This document shows, piece by piece, positions 1-12,218 of a DNA stretch of 64,000 nucleotides. Positions within the stretch are counted from its first letter, which is position 1. Each line of letters starts with the position of its first letter. The notes below the pieces were generated by a model. That model did no database searches, had not been told where the DNA came from, and worked only from the letters and a program-made list of their open reading frames with translations. Both the position numbers and the translations under genes were made by a program. The stretch lies in assembly GCF_030812215.1 (NCBI RefSeq), contig NZ_JAUSSG010000002.1:62001-126000 (forward strand), written 5' to 3'. Origin of the DNA: Variovorax boronicumulans (GTDB taxonomy: Bacteria; Pseudomonadota; Gammaproteobacteria; Burkholderiales; Burkholderiaceae_C).

Positions 1-165
1 CGTCGGCCAGTTCAGATCCGCTGGCTGGGCGCTCGGGGCACCCGCCGGGCCGGGACCGGAGCGATTCGTGCCTGGCGACTGCGCGCAGGCGATACCGATA
101 CAGGCGAATGCCCCGAAAAGACATAGCAGACGAGCGGCATGTGTTCGAAAAACCAAGAAGGACAT
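1..165 (-). CDS. Start of a secreted protein, cut by the window edge
   Basis: An open minus-strand frame of 55 codons starts at ATG 163-165 and runs off the left edge without a stop. The first ~28 residues look like a Sec signal peptide: a short basic stretch (residues 7-12), a hydrophobic core (LLCLFGAFACIGIA) and an Ala-Cys-Ala-Gln end that would suit signal peptidase I. After it comes a Ser/Pro/Gly/Ala-rich linker of about 25 residues. The ribosome binding site is weak (AGG about 9 nt upstream). The mature domain lies outside the window, so no function can be given. Confidence 0.6.
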   Translation of the reverse strand, partial: MSFLVFRTHAARLLCLFGAFACIGIACAQSPGTNRSGPGPAGAPSAQPADLNWPT

Positions 166-1009
166 GGCAAGACCTGATGAGAATTGAAAGGCAAGTCTTG
201 CTTCCACAACGCGCCGAATCAACTCCTGCCTGGTGCGCAAAAAGGTCCGCAGGGCATCGTGGCTGCTAAGACCCGCCTTGCCCACGAGCGGGGCGAAGCC
301 ACAGCTCGTCGCGCTTGCTTGTCATGCAAGATCGTTGTCGCGCATCAGCGGTGCGCTGCCGCGTCTTCGCGGCGACTGGAGGTGTCGTGCTGTGGATTCA
401 GTCGATCAGAACCCCCTCGGACGGCAGCCTCGACGCACCGACTCAGCGTAGTTGCCTCCATATCCGCAAGCCACGCCCCCCAATCGCCCCGAGCGCGCGC
501 CGACATTGACCACCAAACCCGGGAGCGTCCTCGGCAAAACCGATGAAGCGGGGCGGCTGCGCGAAGCCCGCATCGCTGGGCAGCCGGTCGGCATTCGGCA
601 CCACCAGCTTTGCAGGCACCGACTTGGCAGCGCTCGATGGTTCTATCTGGTCTGGTACTGCGAAACCAGCACCCCGCACCTTCGTTGCTTCTGGAACTGC
701 TGCAGCAAGCGATGAAAAATCATGAACCGAACCGAACTTTCTCCCGCAGCCGGAGAAGCAAGTAAGGATCGTTTTCTACGATCCGGTCCTCGTGCATTTC
801 GGGCTCCAGCCCGCGGTCGATCCCGCACAGGCGGCCCCGCGGATGTCCACTGGCAGCCCCCACGAGCGATGGCCGCAGTTCGCCATCGGAAGCCCCTTCG
901 ACGGCAAGCCATTTCCAGTTTGCAAGGGCTGCCTGGTGAGCTTTCTGCGTCGCCGCATGCCGTGGTGGACGTCGCGTGGCGAGCCAGCTACGACCTGATC
1001 GGACCTTAA
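166..1009. other. Gene-free stretch, no supported coding region
   Basis: About 840 bases between the start of the secreted-protein gene and the end of the acyl-CoA ligase gene. Short open frames exist in all directions (for example + 722-1009, - 443-679 and - 720-1124). None has a convincing ribosome binding site, recognisable domain or clear coding pattern. It may be decayed sequence; I see no RNA gene or clear terminator. Confidence 0.5.
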
Positions 1010-2689
1010 TCAGGTCAACTCTCGCAATGAGCTTCGCAGGATCTTTCCAACGGGCGACTTCGGCAATTGGTCGCGAAAGAGAATCTGCCTCGGCACCTTG
1101 TAGGCCGCCAATTGGGTGCGGCAATAGTTTTCGATATCCGCAGTGTTCAGATCCGTATTCCTGACGACAACGAAGGCGCGGACAGCCTCCCCTGTCGCAG
1201 AATCCGGCACTCCAACCACAGCGGCTTCCACAATGCCTGGATGGCCTGCAAGTACGTCTTCGATCTCATTCGGATAAACATTGAACCCGGAGACCAAGAT
1301 CATGTCCTTCTTGCGATCCACGATGCGAACGTAGCCATCGGACCCGACCAGGGCGATATCGCCTGTATGGAGCCAACCATCGACGAAAGCGTTGGCAGTC
1401 TCGCCGTCGGCGCGAAGATAGCCTGCACAGACTTGCGGTCCTCTGACCAGCAACTCTCCGCGCATCCCGGGGCCAAGGATCTTCCCGTCTGCGTCGACGA
1501 TGCGCACCTCGCAACCTGGCACGGGCAGTCCGACAGTCCCGATGTGCGGTGCTTGCGTCGGGGGATTGCAAGACACGATGCAGGTCGTCTCCGTCATGCC
1601 GTAGCCCTCCAGAATGGGGCAGACAGATGCTTGCCAGGCTTGTGCCGTAGACGGGCGCAAGGCCGTTCCTCCGGAAAATGCAAAACGAAGCTTTGGGGGC
1701 TTTGCCTTGAACCACGGTTCGGCAAGGAGCCCGGCGTAGAGCGTGTCGACGCCCGACATCCATTCGATCTGGAAGTTCTCGAACGTGCTCTGAAGGCAAG
1801 AGACCGGGCGGGGATTGGGCACCAGCAGATTCCTGGCGCCCGCAACGTAGAACACCAGGAAGTTCACCATGAAGGCGAAGATGTGATAGAGCGGCAAGAC
1901 CGTCAATATGGTCTCGCCGGAGCGAGGCCCATCGTAGGCATTGAGAAAGTCTCCTGTCATTCGCAGCGTCGCAAGAATGTTCTGATGCGTGATGACGGCC
2001 CCTTTGCTGCGGCCTGTCGTTCCACCTGTGTACTGATACAGGGCAATCGGATGATCTCGCCTCGAGACCTTGCCGAGTGCCAGTCCTCTGGAAAGCGCCT
2101 CGGACATGCGCGTGGAAGGCATGGCGGGTGTCGAGCCGGCCGGGGCTGCGGCGGCGAGCTTTTCGCGCACCATCGTGGCGACGGGCTCGTCAAAGAAATC
2201 CCACATGCTTGCGGTCAGCAAATTGATGCCCAGTGTCGCTGCCACGGGCCCCGCCGCTTGCAGGAACAGATCTGACGCCAGAAGCATCTGCGCACCAGAG
2301 TCCTTCAGTTGCAGATGCAGTTCTCGCTCGGTGTACATCGGATTGACGTTCGTCACGATCAGTCCGGCCTTCCAGGCACCGAACACGGCGATGGGGTAGT
2401 GCAGGCTGGTCGGCAACTGGATGGCAACAACCTGCCCTGGTGCGAGGCCGGCCTCATGAACCAGATATGCGGCGAAGGCGTCCGACAGCGCATCGACTTC
2501 CTTGAAGCTGCGTGCCACGCTGATCTCGCCGGGGAGGACGAAGCAGAACGCCGCACGATCCTGGTGTTGGCTGGCCGCTTGTGAGCTGAGCGCCGCCGCG
2601 TTGGTCGGCAGGCTCGAAAGGTCGACGCGATAGTTGCGCAGAACCGGTGGGTAGGCCTTGTCCCAGGCAACGGACGGGGCGTTGTTCAT
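1010..2689 (-). CDS. Long-chain-fatty-acid--CoA ligase (FadD-type, AMP-binding)
   Basis: A 559-residue ANL-superfamily acyl-CoA synthetase. It would activate a fatty or aryl-alkanoic acid with ATP and CoA before beta-oxidation. Visible motifs are the phosphate-binding loop YTGGTTGRSKGA near residue 215, EGYGMTETT, the GWLHTGDIA motif, the hinge DRKKDMILVSGFNVYPNEIE and the C-terminal PKSPVGKILR loop with the catalytic lysine. Length matches E. coli FadD (561 residues). The chosen ATG has GGAGA 9 nt upstream; an ATG 57 nt earlier lacks such a site. It is the last gene of a minus-strand set with the dienoyl-CoA reductase and the NTF2-like gene, 191 nt after the latter. Substrate chain length cannot be told from sequence. 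Confidence 0.9.
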   Translation of the reverse strand: MNNAPSVAWDKAYPPVLRNYRVDLSSLPTNAAALSSQAASQHQDRAAFCFVLPGEISVARSFKEVDALSDAFAAYLVHEAGLAPGQVVAIQLPTSLHYPIAVFGAWKAGLIVTNVNPMYTERELHLQLKDSGAQMLLASDLFLQAAGPVAATLGINLLTASMWDFFDEPVATMVREKLAAAAPAGSTPAMPSTRMSEALSRGLALGKVSRRDHPIALYQYTGGTTGRSKGAVITHQNILATLRMTGDFLNAYDGPRSGETILTVLPLYHIFAFMVNFLVFYVAGARNLLVPNPRPVSCLQSTFENFQIEWMSGVDTLYAGLLAEPWFKAKPPKLRFAFSGGTALRPSTAQAWQASVCPILEGYGMTETTCIVSCNPPTQAPHIGTVGLPVPGCEVRIVDADGKILGPGMRGELLVRGPQVCAGYLRADGETANAFVDGWLHTGDIALVGSDGYVRIVDRKKDMILVSGFNVYPNEIEDVLAGHPGIVEAAVVGVPDSATGEAVRAFVVVRNTDLNTADIENYCRTQLAAYKVPRQILFRDQLPKSPVGKILRSSLRELT

Positions 2690-2880
2690 TTGTCGTCTCC
2701 ACTTTTGTGTTTTGGGCTTTGCGGTTTTCGCAAAGCTTGTGCGCAAGAGCCTTGCGAAGGCGTGAGGCTGACGTCGTCACGCGATCGAATCGATCGGCCG
2801 CCACCGCCGACAGGGTTTGATGACTCGGACGCGCACGCAAAGAGCCAGCGATACGCTGCAAAGCGTCCGAAGTCTTCCTC

Positions 2881-3321
2881 TCAGGCTTTTTCCTTGAAAG
2901 CCGGCAACTTGTCGGCGAGGCGCTTGCCCATTTCGCCGCCCAGGGCCTGCAGGCCGCTCATCGGGCGAACCATCACCTCGAACTCCACGATCTGGCCCTG
3001 GTCGTCAAAGCGGATGAGGTCGATGCCTTTCAGTTTCTTGTCTCCAATGCGAGCGCTGAATTCCAGTACGACGTCCAGCCCGTCGTCGCTTGCCAATTGC
3101 CGGTGATATTCGAAATCTTCGAACACCTGGATGACTGTGGACAGCGCCAGGATCAGCGCGGGCGCCGAGGTGTACGCCGAGATGGCCATGGGCGAACGGA
3201 ACACCGCGTCCGGGTGGACGATGGTGTGGAGTTCACCAAGGTCGTTGTGGGCAATCATGCGATGCCAGAGATCCAGAGATCGAGCGACTGCAGGGTGGAC
3301 GTTTTTCGGGGGCTGTGACAT
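2881..3321 (-). CDS. NTF2-like / SnoaL-like small protein
   Basis: A 146-residue protein of the NTF2/SnoaL cone fold. An N-terminal helix (VARSLDLWHRMIAHND) is followed by the typical VHPDAVFRSP turn, and a C-terminal sheet carries IDLIRFDDQGQIVEFEVMVR. Members are either small enzymes (isomerases, cyclases) or ligand-binding proteins, so the family alone gives no reaction. It sits 54 nt downstream of the dienoyl-CoA reductase and upstream of the acyl-CoA ligase on the same strand. This suggests a helper role in the same acid-degradation pathway. No signal peptide, hence cytoplasmic. Confidence 0.75.
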   Translation of the reverse strand: MSQPPKNVHPAVARSLDLWHRMIAHNDLGELHTIVHPDAVFRSPMAISAYTSAPALILALSTVIQVFEDFEYHRQLASDDGLDVVLEFSARIGDKKLKGIDLIRFDDQGQIVEFEVMVRPMSGLQALGGEMGKRLADKLPAFKEKA

Positions 3322-3375
3322 GTGATGCTCCTTGCTGATAGTGAAACAAAAACGAGCCGTCGAGAGCGGCGCTCG

Positions 3376-6077
<2,702 letters not shown>

Positions 6078-6585
6078 GACCACTCAAATCTCAAAAGGTG
6101 CCACAGGGCTCGTGGGCCTTCGGCGGCCGCTGAGTTCAATGTAGAGCGTCTACTTCTGAACTGGCTCATCGTCCGCTTCGAGGCCTTATGCTGCCGCTGA
6201 CTTGGCTTGCCAGTTGTACGGAGCAGTTCGTCGACGCGACTGTTCAGATGCTTGGGCATCTGCTGACGAGATGCTCCGCAAACAGTTGATTGATCCGCTG
6301 CCGGATCTTTGGATCCGGTTCGTCGTCGATGGACAGGATCTTCTGCACGACGCGGTCGATGAACCGAGGTCGCCACCCGCTTAGACAAGCCAGGCGCCGA
6401 GCCAGTGGGCAGCAGCTCGGAGGCGCTCGCGGATCATGCGCACCGGGAACACGCACCAGGCCTCAGGTGGGCAAGACGCACAGCACTCGACCTTCGCAAT
6501 GACGGCTGCAGCGAATGACGTTGGCGATGCGCCCTCCTCGCCTCGCTCGTCCCTTGTCGCGGCTCCTCGGCCAGGGCCATGGAAT
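6078..6585. other. Gene-free stretch next to pseudogene fragments
   Basis: About 500 bases between padR and the Crp-type fragment. The best frames (minus 6244-6456 and minus 5924-6388) show no recognisable domain, though the string KILSIDDEPDPKIRQRINQL in the first looks protein-like. I read it as degraded sequence; no terminator or RNA gene is evident. Confidence 0.4.
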
Positions 6586-6925
6586 CTATACGAAATCAGT
6601 TGTCGCGAAATCGTTGGCGACATGGACACCGTCATCCTCGCGGCACACCAGCCCACGCAGTTCGAAGTCGCGCATGGTCTTGTTGACCACCTCGCGCGAC
6701 AACCCCGAGTACGAGGCAATCACCGACTGCGTGATTCGCTTGTCATAGCCTCCTTGGCCTGCAGGTGCGAGCCGCGTCAGTTGCTGCAGCACACGCAGTG
6801 CCAAGTCCTCCGCCGGAAGCACCGAGACGCGATGGAATTGGCCGCGCAAGGTGCTCATACGCTTCATCGCGAGCCCCAGCAGACCAAGTGCGACTACGTC
6901 AAAGCTGTCACGGCAGATTGACTGC
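6586..6925 (-). pseudogene. Crp/Fnr-family regulator, C-terminal fragment
   Basis: The open frame from ATG 6867 to 6586 (93 residues) encodes a Crp-type helix-turn-helix: KRITQSVIASYSGLSREVVN followed by KTMRDFELRGLVCREDDGVH. In-frame sequence upstream to about 6925 still reads like the long dimerisation helix (FDVVALGLLGLAMKRMSTLR). The whole cyclic-nucleotide-binding domain is missing, because upstream DNA belongs to another gene fragment. A full Crp/Fnr protein is about 220-250 residues. I therefore call it a 5'-truncated remnant rather than a working regulator. Confidence 0.65.
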
Positions 6926-6974
6926 CGTGAGGGAGTTCCATGATGCGAGTGGGTGTCGCGCGCCTAGGCGCAGT

Positions 6975-7558
6975 TCATGAATCGCGAGAATTCTCGATGC
7001 CCGAATCGGACTGCTCCACCCTGGCGACAGCGATGGTCTTGACGCGCTGGCCATCGACATCGAGTACTCGAAACTCGAAATCCCTGTGCAAAGCGCTTCA
7101 CCCGTGCGCGGCATGTGTCCGAGCCTGCTGAGCAGCAGACCTGCCAGGGATGTGTAGCTGCCGTCATCGCTCAGAAGGCCATCCGTCTCAAGGGTCTGCT
7201 CCAACTGGTGTAGGTCAGCGGTGCCGGCAACCGTCCAACGGCCCTCGCCTGAACTCTGGATCTCCAGTGTTTCGTCTTCGTCTGGAAATTCCCCAGCGAT
7301 GGCCTCCAACACGTCGATCGGCGTCACCACACCCTGCAGCACCCCGTATTCATCGTTGACCAGCGCGAGTTGACCGCGTGCATGTCTCAGGGTATCGATC
7401 AGATTGATAGCGCTCGTGGACGCCGGCACGTAGATGGGCGACCGCAGATCCCGCGTGTCGTCGATCGACCCGCAGTGCATCAGATTGCCAAGCAGATCTT
7501 TTGCGCGTGCAACACCGATCACGTTGTCGAGGGAGCCGCGGCAGACCGGGATCCGCAT
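6975..7558 (-). pseudogene. CBS/CorC-domain transporter-type protein, truncated and frameshifted
   Basis: The frame opens with RIPVCRGSLDNVIGVARAKD, which is the middle of a CBS domain of the TerC/UPF0053 (YoaE-like) family. It continues through the second CBS (LALVNDEYGVLQGVVTPIDV) and the CorC_HlyC domain (WTVAGTADLHQLEQTLETDG, LAGLLLSRLGHMPRTGEAL). The membrane half is absent. Near 7090-7097 the reading frame shifts: the expected HRDFEFRVLDVDGQRVKTI and natural C terminus continue in another minus frame to a stop at 6975-6977. Both a 5' deletion and a small indel make this a pseudogene. It lies just downstream of the RND operon. Confidence 0.75.
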
Positions 7559-7594
7559 CCCCTAGGGTCGGAGATTGGCGGAGCCCAACACTCT

Positions 7595-9058
7595 TCACCG
7601 CACCTCGGTCCTGCTCGGAAGATGGGCAAAGGCATCAGAGTCCTCCAGCAAGCCACCACCGAGCGCCTTGAAAAGCGCAACCGCGTTGCCGATCGCTTCT
7701 CGCCGAAGGTTGAGGAGAAGTTGACGCGCAGCATAGAGTTGCCGTTGCGAATCGAGCAGTTCAAGCCGCCCCTCCACGCCGGCGCGATAGCGTTCGCCAG
7801 AGTGCGCCAAACGAGACTCGGCGCTGGCAACGACGCGTTGCTGTGCATTGATTTGCCGGCCAAAGGTTGCGCTTCCAGTCAGTCCGTCCGCGACTTCTCG
7901 AAAGGCCGTTTGGATCGTCCGCTCGTACTCTGCCACCGCCATGGACTTGCGCACTTCCGCCAGGCGAAGCTCAGCTTTCAGACGTCCTCCTTGGAACAGC
8001 GGCTGGACGACCTGTGGAGCGAAGCGCCATGTCCGCTGACCGGCATCGAACAGGCCGCTCAAGGAAGAGCTTGCGTAGCCCAACGACGCCGTCAGGGAAA
8101 GCCGCGGGAAGAAGGCCGCGCGCGCAGCGCCGATGTCGGCGTTGGCGGACACCAGCGCCTGTTCGGCCTGAAGGATGTCGGGACGGCGCAGCAGGAGGTC
8201 CGAAGGCAACCCGGCGGGCAGTTGCATGAGTACGGTTTGATCGTCGAGCGCCGAGGGCGGCGGCAGATCAGCAGGAAGCTCGGTGCCGATCAACAAGATC
8301 AAGGCGTTGCGCGCGTGTGCCACTGCGCGATGGCGCGCTTCCAGATCGGCTTCGGCCGTGGCGACCTGCCCCTCGGCCTGCGCTACTTCCAGGCCGCTGG
8401 TCTGTTCAGCCTGCTTGAGGCGATAAGTCAATTCCAGTGATTGCCGCCAATCAGTCAGCGTGTACTTGGCCAACTCCAACTGGGCGTTCGCCAGCAACTC
8501 GGCACAGTAGGCGTCGGCCACGGCTCCGATCAGCGAGATGTGGGCAGCGAGCCGCCCTTGCTCGCTTGCCAGATACCGGGCAAATGCTGCATCCGATTGC
8601 GCCCGCGCTCGCCCAAAAAGGTCGATCTCGAAAGCGGTCATCCCAAGCCCTATGCTGTATTGATCTTGCACAATGGACGGCATGGTCCCTGCACCGTTCG
8701 TGGCGACGGATGTGCGTTCACGACTCGCACTGCCGCTCAGATCAGCGCTGGGAAAGCGTGTGGCGCGTTGGATATTGAATTGAGCTTGAACCGCGTCGAC
8801 GTTGAGCGTTGCCACGCGCAGATCGCGATTGTTGCGAAGTGCCAGCTCGATCAATTGCCGCAGCCGCGCATCGCCGTACATGGCGCGCCACCCAAGGTCG
8901 GCAGCGGTCCTCCCGATTCCAGGTGCAGCCAAGCCAGGCAGTTCGTTCGGAAACTTCGATGCCACCGGCAGGGGCGGTTTGACCAGGGGCGGAGTCAACG
9001 AGCATGCCGACAGGGCTGCGGCCAGTGCCAAGGGAAACATCAGCAATCGCATCTTCAT
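7595..9058 (-). CDS. RND efflux outer-membrane channel, NodT family
   Basis: A 487-residue outer-membrane factor, the TolC-like exit duct of the RND pump encoded just upstream. It begins with a lipoprotein signal (LLMFPLALAAALSACSLTPP, predicted lipidated Cys in LSAC). The two OEP repeats follow, with family motifs such as SIGLGMTAFEIDLFGRARAQ and LLRRPDILQAEQALVSANAD. Length is normal for OprM/NodT. Its ATG (9058) overlaps the pump stop codon by ATGA, so the two are translationally coupled. The gene ends 36 nt before the CBS-domain pseudogene. Confidence 0.9.
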   Translation of the reverse strand: MKMRLLMFPLALAAALSACSLTPPLVKPPLPVASKFPNELPGLAAPGIGRTAADLGWRAMYGDARLRQLIELALRNNRDLRVATLNVDAVQAQFNIQRATRFPSADLSGSASRERTSVATNGAGTMPSIVQDQYSIGLGMTAFEIDLFGRARAQSDAAFARYLASEQGRLAAHISLIGAVADAYCAELLANAQLELAKYTLTDWRQSLELTYRLKQAEQTSGLEVAQAEGQVATAEADLEARHRAVAHARNALILLIGTELPADLPPPSALDDQTVLMQLPAGLPSDLLLRRPDILQAEQALVSANADIGAARAAFFPRLSLTASLGYASSSLSGLFDAGQRTWRFAPQVVQPLFQGGRLKAELRLAEVRKSMAVAEYERTIQTAFREVADGLTGSATFGRQINAQQRVVASAESRLAHSGERYRAGVEGRLELLDSQRQLYAARQLLLNLRREAIGNAVALFKALGGGLLEDSDAFAHLPSRTEVR

Positions 9059-12000
9059 TCTTTCGAAGGGGCTTGTCTGGTCGCGCTGGGCCGATGGGCC
9101 TGGCGCCATTGCCCGATGCGTTCCTGCAGCCCCATCACGAAGACGAAAAAGGCGGGCACGAAGAACACGGCCAGCAAGGTCGCGCTGACCATTCCGCCGA
9201 AGACGCCCGTGCCGATGGCGTGCTGGGTCTCGGCGCTTGCCCCCGTAGCGATCATCAAGGGCACCACGCCCAGCGCGAAGGCCAACGAAGTCATCAAGAT
9301 CGGGCGCAAGCGCAAGCGTGCTGCGAGCACTGCAGACTCGATCAATCCCTTGCCTTGTTCTCGCAACTGTTTGGCGAACTCCACGATCAGGATCGCGTTC
9401 TTTGCCGACAGCCCGATGACGGTGATCAGGCCGACCTTGAAGAAGACGTCGTTGGGCAGACCGCGCAGCAGCACTGCAGCGACCGCACCGATCAGGCCGA
9501 GCGGGACCACCAGCATCACCGACAGCGGGATCGACCAGCTTTCGTAAAGTGCGCACAGCACCAGAAAGATTACGAGCATCGACAGGGCCATCAGCATAGG
9601 CGCCTGCGCCGCCGAATGACGCTCCTGCAGCGACTGGCCCGACCATTCCACGGCAAAGCCCTTGGGCAGTTGAGCGGCCAGGCGCTCCATCTCATTCATG
9701 GCCTCCCCGCTGGAGACCCCTGCTGCGGCGCTGCCCGAAATGCGTGCCGCGGGATAGCCCGAGTAGCGCACCATCTGGAGCGGCATTTCTTTCCATGCCG
9801 GCACGATCACCTCATGCAGCGGCACCATGCTCCCCGAAGAATTGCGCACGGAGAGCTTGAGCACATCGTTGATCTGCATGCGCGACGCCGCATCGGCCTG
9901 GATGATGACCTGTTGCATGCGCCCCTTATTGGGAAAGTCGTTCACATAGAGCGAGCCCAGGGCGGCCGTCAGCGTGCCGCTGATGTCGCCGAACGAAACC
10001 CCCATTGCCTGCGCCTTCTGGCGATCGATGTCCAAGCGGATGCTGCTGCCCGATGGAAGACCGTCCCGGTAGACGTCCTTGACCCGTTTGCTTTGCGATG
10101 CGAGGTCCAGAAGCTGGGTTTCGGCGGCCTGGAGCGCAGCTTCGCCAAGGCCTGCACGGTCCTGGAGGCGAAGGCTGAAGCCAGAGGAGGTGCCCAATTC
10201 TTCGATGGCGGGTGGAAGCATGCTCATGACGGTACCTTCCCGCGCCCCTGACATGGCGTGCTGAGCCCGCTGCATCTCGTCTTGCACCGTTGCGTCGCCA
10301 CGCTTGCCCCAATCCTTGAGGTTGGTAAAGGCCATTGCTGCGTTCGGTCCGGAGCCCGAGAAGCCGAAGCCCAGGAGCAAGGTGTTGCCAACGATGGCCG
10401 TCCTGGTCAGCAGATACTTTTCATAATCCTTGAGCACGTCCAGCGTCCGTTCTGCGGTCGCCTCGGACGGCAGTTGGAAGGAGGTGATGAAATAGCCTTG
10501 GTCCTCGTCCGGCAGGAACGAAGAGGGCAACTGTTTGAACGACAGCCCCAGCACCGCAAGCAGCGCCAGAAAAACCAGCATCACCGCACCCGCGGACCGG
10601 ACCAGCTTCGCGACCCTTCGCTCGTAGCCTTGCGTCATCTTTTCAAAGCGACGGTTGAACCAGCCAAAGAACCCACGCTTGTCGTGATGTCCAGGATCAA
10701 TAGGCTTGAGCAGCGTGGCGCACAGGGCCGGCGTCAGGCTCAACGCGAGAAAGGCGGAGAACAGGATGGACACTGCCATCGACAGGGCGAACTGCTGGTA
10801 GATCACCCCCACGGAGCCGCTGGTGAACGCCATCGGAATGAACACGGCCGTCAGCACAAGCGTGACGCCGATCACAGCACCGGTGATCTCCTTCATCGCC
10901 TTGGATGTGGCCTCTTTGGGGGAGAGGCCTTCGCTGGCCATGAGGCGCTCGACGTTCTCCACAACGACGATGGCATCATCGACGATGATGCCGATGGCCA
11001 GGACCATGCCGAACATGGTCAGCACGTTGACCGAGAAGCCGGCGACTGCCATCACGGCGAAAGTTCCCAGCAGCGCAATCGGCGCAACGATTGCCGGAAT
11101 CAGCGTGTAGCGGATGTTCTGCAGGAACAGGTACATCACCAGGAACACCAGCACCATGGCCTCGATCAAGGTGTGGATGACCTTTTCGATGGAGATCTTG
11201 ACGAAGGGCGCATTGTTGAACGGCACCGAGTACTGCATGCCGACCGGCAGCGAGTCGCTCAGTTGGGACAATCGGGCCTGCACGGCCTCGGCCGTCTTGA
11301 CCGCGTTCGCGCCCGGGGACAGTTGCACCGCTGCGCCGGCGGAGACGTGGCCGTCCTGGCGGACGGCGAAGCCATACGACTGGGCGCCCAGTTCCACGCG
11401 CGCCACATCCCCGATGACTACCTTGGAGCCATCCGGATTAGCGCGCAGCACGATCGCGGCGAATTGCTCGGGTGTCTCCAGTTGTCCTTGCACCGTCAGC
11501 GGAACGGTCACCCGTTGGCCCGGGACCGTCGGCGAATCGCCGACCCGGCCAGGCGCAATCTGGGCATTCTGCTGTGCGACTGCGGCAGACAGGTCATTCA
11601 TCGAGAGGCCGTATGAGACCAGCTTTGCGGGGTCGACCCACAGGCGCATCGCCTGTTCAGCGCCGAAGAGCTGCACGCGCCCAACCCCTTCGATCCGGCG
11701 CAATTCCTCGACCACGTGGCGCGCCATGTAGTCGCTCAACGAGAGTCCATCGTGGCGTCCGTCGGTGGAGTTCAGGCTCGCAATCAGCAGGAAACTTGAG
11801 GAAGCCGACTCGACCGTCAGGCCGTTCTGACGCACTGTCTGGGGCAGTCGTGGCTCTACCGCCTTGATCCGATTCTGGACATCGACTTGCGCCAGTTCCG
11901 GGTTCGTGCCCGGTTTGAAAGTGGCAGTGATGGCAGCCGAGCCAGTGGCGTCCACGGTCGATTCGAAGTACAGCAAGCTCTTGACGCTGGAAAGCTCGCG

Positions 12001-12198
12001 CTCGATGAGACTGATCACCGAGTCGTTCATCGTTTGGGGCGTAGCACCTGGATAGCTGGCAGAGATGCTGACGGTCGGCGGTGCAACCGACGGGTAACGG
12101 GCGATCGGCAGTTGTGGGATGGCGATCAGGCCCAGAAGCACGATAAATATGGCGACCACCCACGCGAGCACGGGGCGCTTGATGAAAAATTGTGGCAC
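9055..12198 (-). CDS. RND multidrug efflux pump, AcrB/MexB family
   Basis: A 1047-residue inner-membrane RND transporter of hydrophobe/amphiphile efflux type. The N terminus FFIKRPVLAWVVAIFIVLLG is diagnostic. TM4 carries the proton-relay Asp pair (GIIVDDAIVVVENVER), and the second half repeats the fold (VLRGLPNDVFFKVGLITVIG, SAKNAILIVEFAK). I chose GTG 12198, giving the standard start PQFFIKRP. The upstream in-frame extension overlaps the adaptor gene and is not family-like. The adaptor ends 20 nt upstream and the channel overlaps its stop, so this is a complete tripartite operon. Substrates cannot be predicted from sequence. Confidence 0.95.
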   Translation of the reverse strand: MPQFFIKRPVLAWVVAIFIVLLGLIAIPQLPIARYPSVAPPTVSISASYPGATPQTMNDSVISLIERELSSVKSLLYFESTVDATGSAAITATFKPGTNPELAQVDVQNRIKAVEPRLPQTVRQNGLTVESASSSFLLIASLNSTDGRHDGLSLSDYMARHVVEELRRIEGVGRVQLFGAEQAMRLWVDPAKLVSYGLSMNDLSAAVAQQNAQIAPGRVGDSPTVPGQRVTVPLTVQGQLETPEQFAAIVLRANPDGSKVVIGDVARVELGAQSYGFAVRQDGHVSAGAAVQLSPGANAVKTAEAVQARLSQLSDSLPVGMQYSVPFNNAPFVKISIEKVIHTLIEAMVLVFLVMYLFLQNIRYTLIPAIVAPIALLGTFAVMAVAGFSVNVLTMFGMVLAIGIIVDDAIVVVENVERLMASEGLSPKEATSKAMKEITGAVIGVTLVLTAVFIPMAFTSGSVGVIYQQFALSMAVSILFSAFLALSLTPALCATLLKPIDPGHHDKRGFFGWFNRRFEKMTQGYERRVAKLVRSAGAVMLVFLALLAVLGLSFKQLPSSFLPDEDQGYFITSFQLPSEATAERTLDVLKDYEKYLLTRTAIVGNTLLLGFGFSGSGPNAAMAFTNLKDWGKRGDATVQDEMQRAQHAMSGAREGTVMSMLPPAIEELGTSSGFSLRLQDRAGLGEAALQAAETQLLDLASQSKRVKDVYRDGLPSGSSIRLDIDRQKAQAMGVSFGDISGTLTAALGSLYVNDFPNKGRMQQVIIQADAASRMQINDVLKLSVRNSSGSMVPLHEVIVPAWKEMPLQMVRYSGYPAARISGSAAAGVSSGEAMNEMERLAAQLPKGFAVEWSGQSLQERHSAAQAPMLMALSMLVIFLVLCALYESWSIPLSVMLVVPLGLIGAVAAVLLRGLPNDVFFKVGLITVIGLSAKNAILIVEFAKQLREQGKGLIESAVLAARLRLRPILMTSLAFALGVVPLMIATGASAETQHAIGTGVFGGMVSATLLAVFFVPAFFVFVMGLQERIGQWRQAHRPSATRQAPSKE

Positions 12199-12218
12199 AA
12201 CGGAATTCTTTTGTTGAG

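Noticed and set aside
722-1009. Overlapping short frames on both strands near the left edge
   Set aside because: No motif or ribosome site on either strand; cannot be told from chance.
10258-11616. 452-codon plus-strand frame opposite the RND pump gene
   Set aside because: His/Asp/Arg-rich shadow frame with no family pattern.
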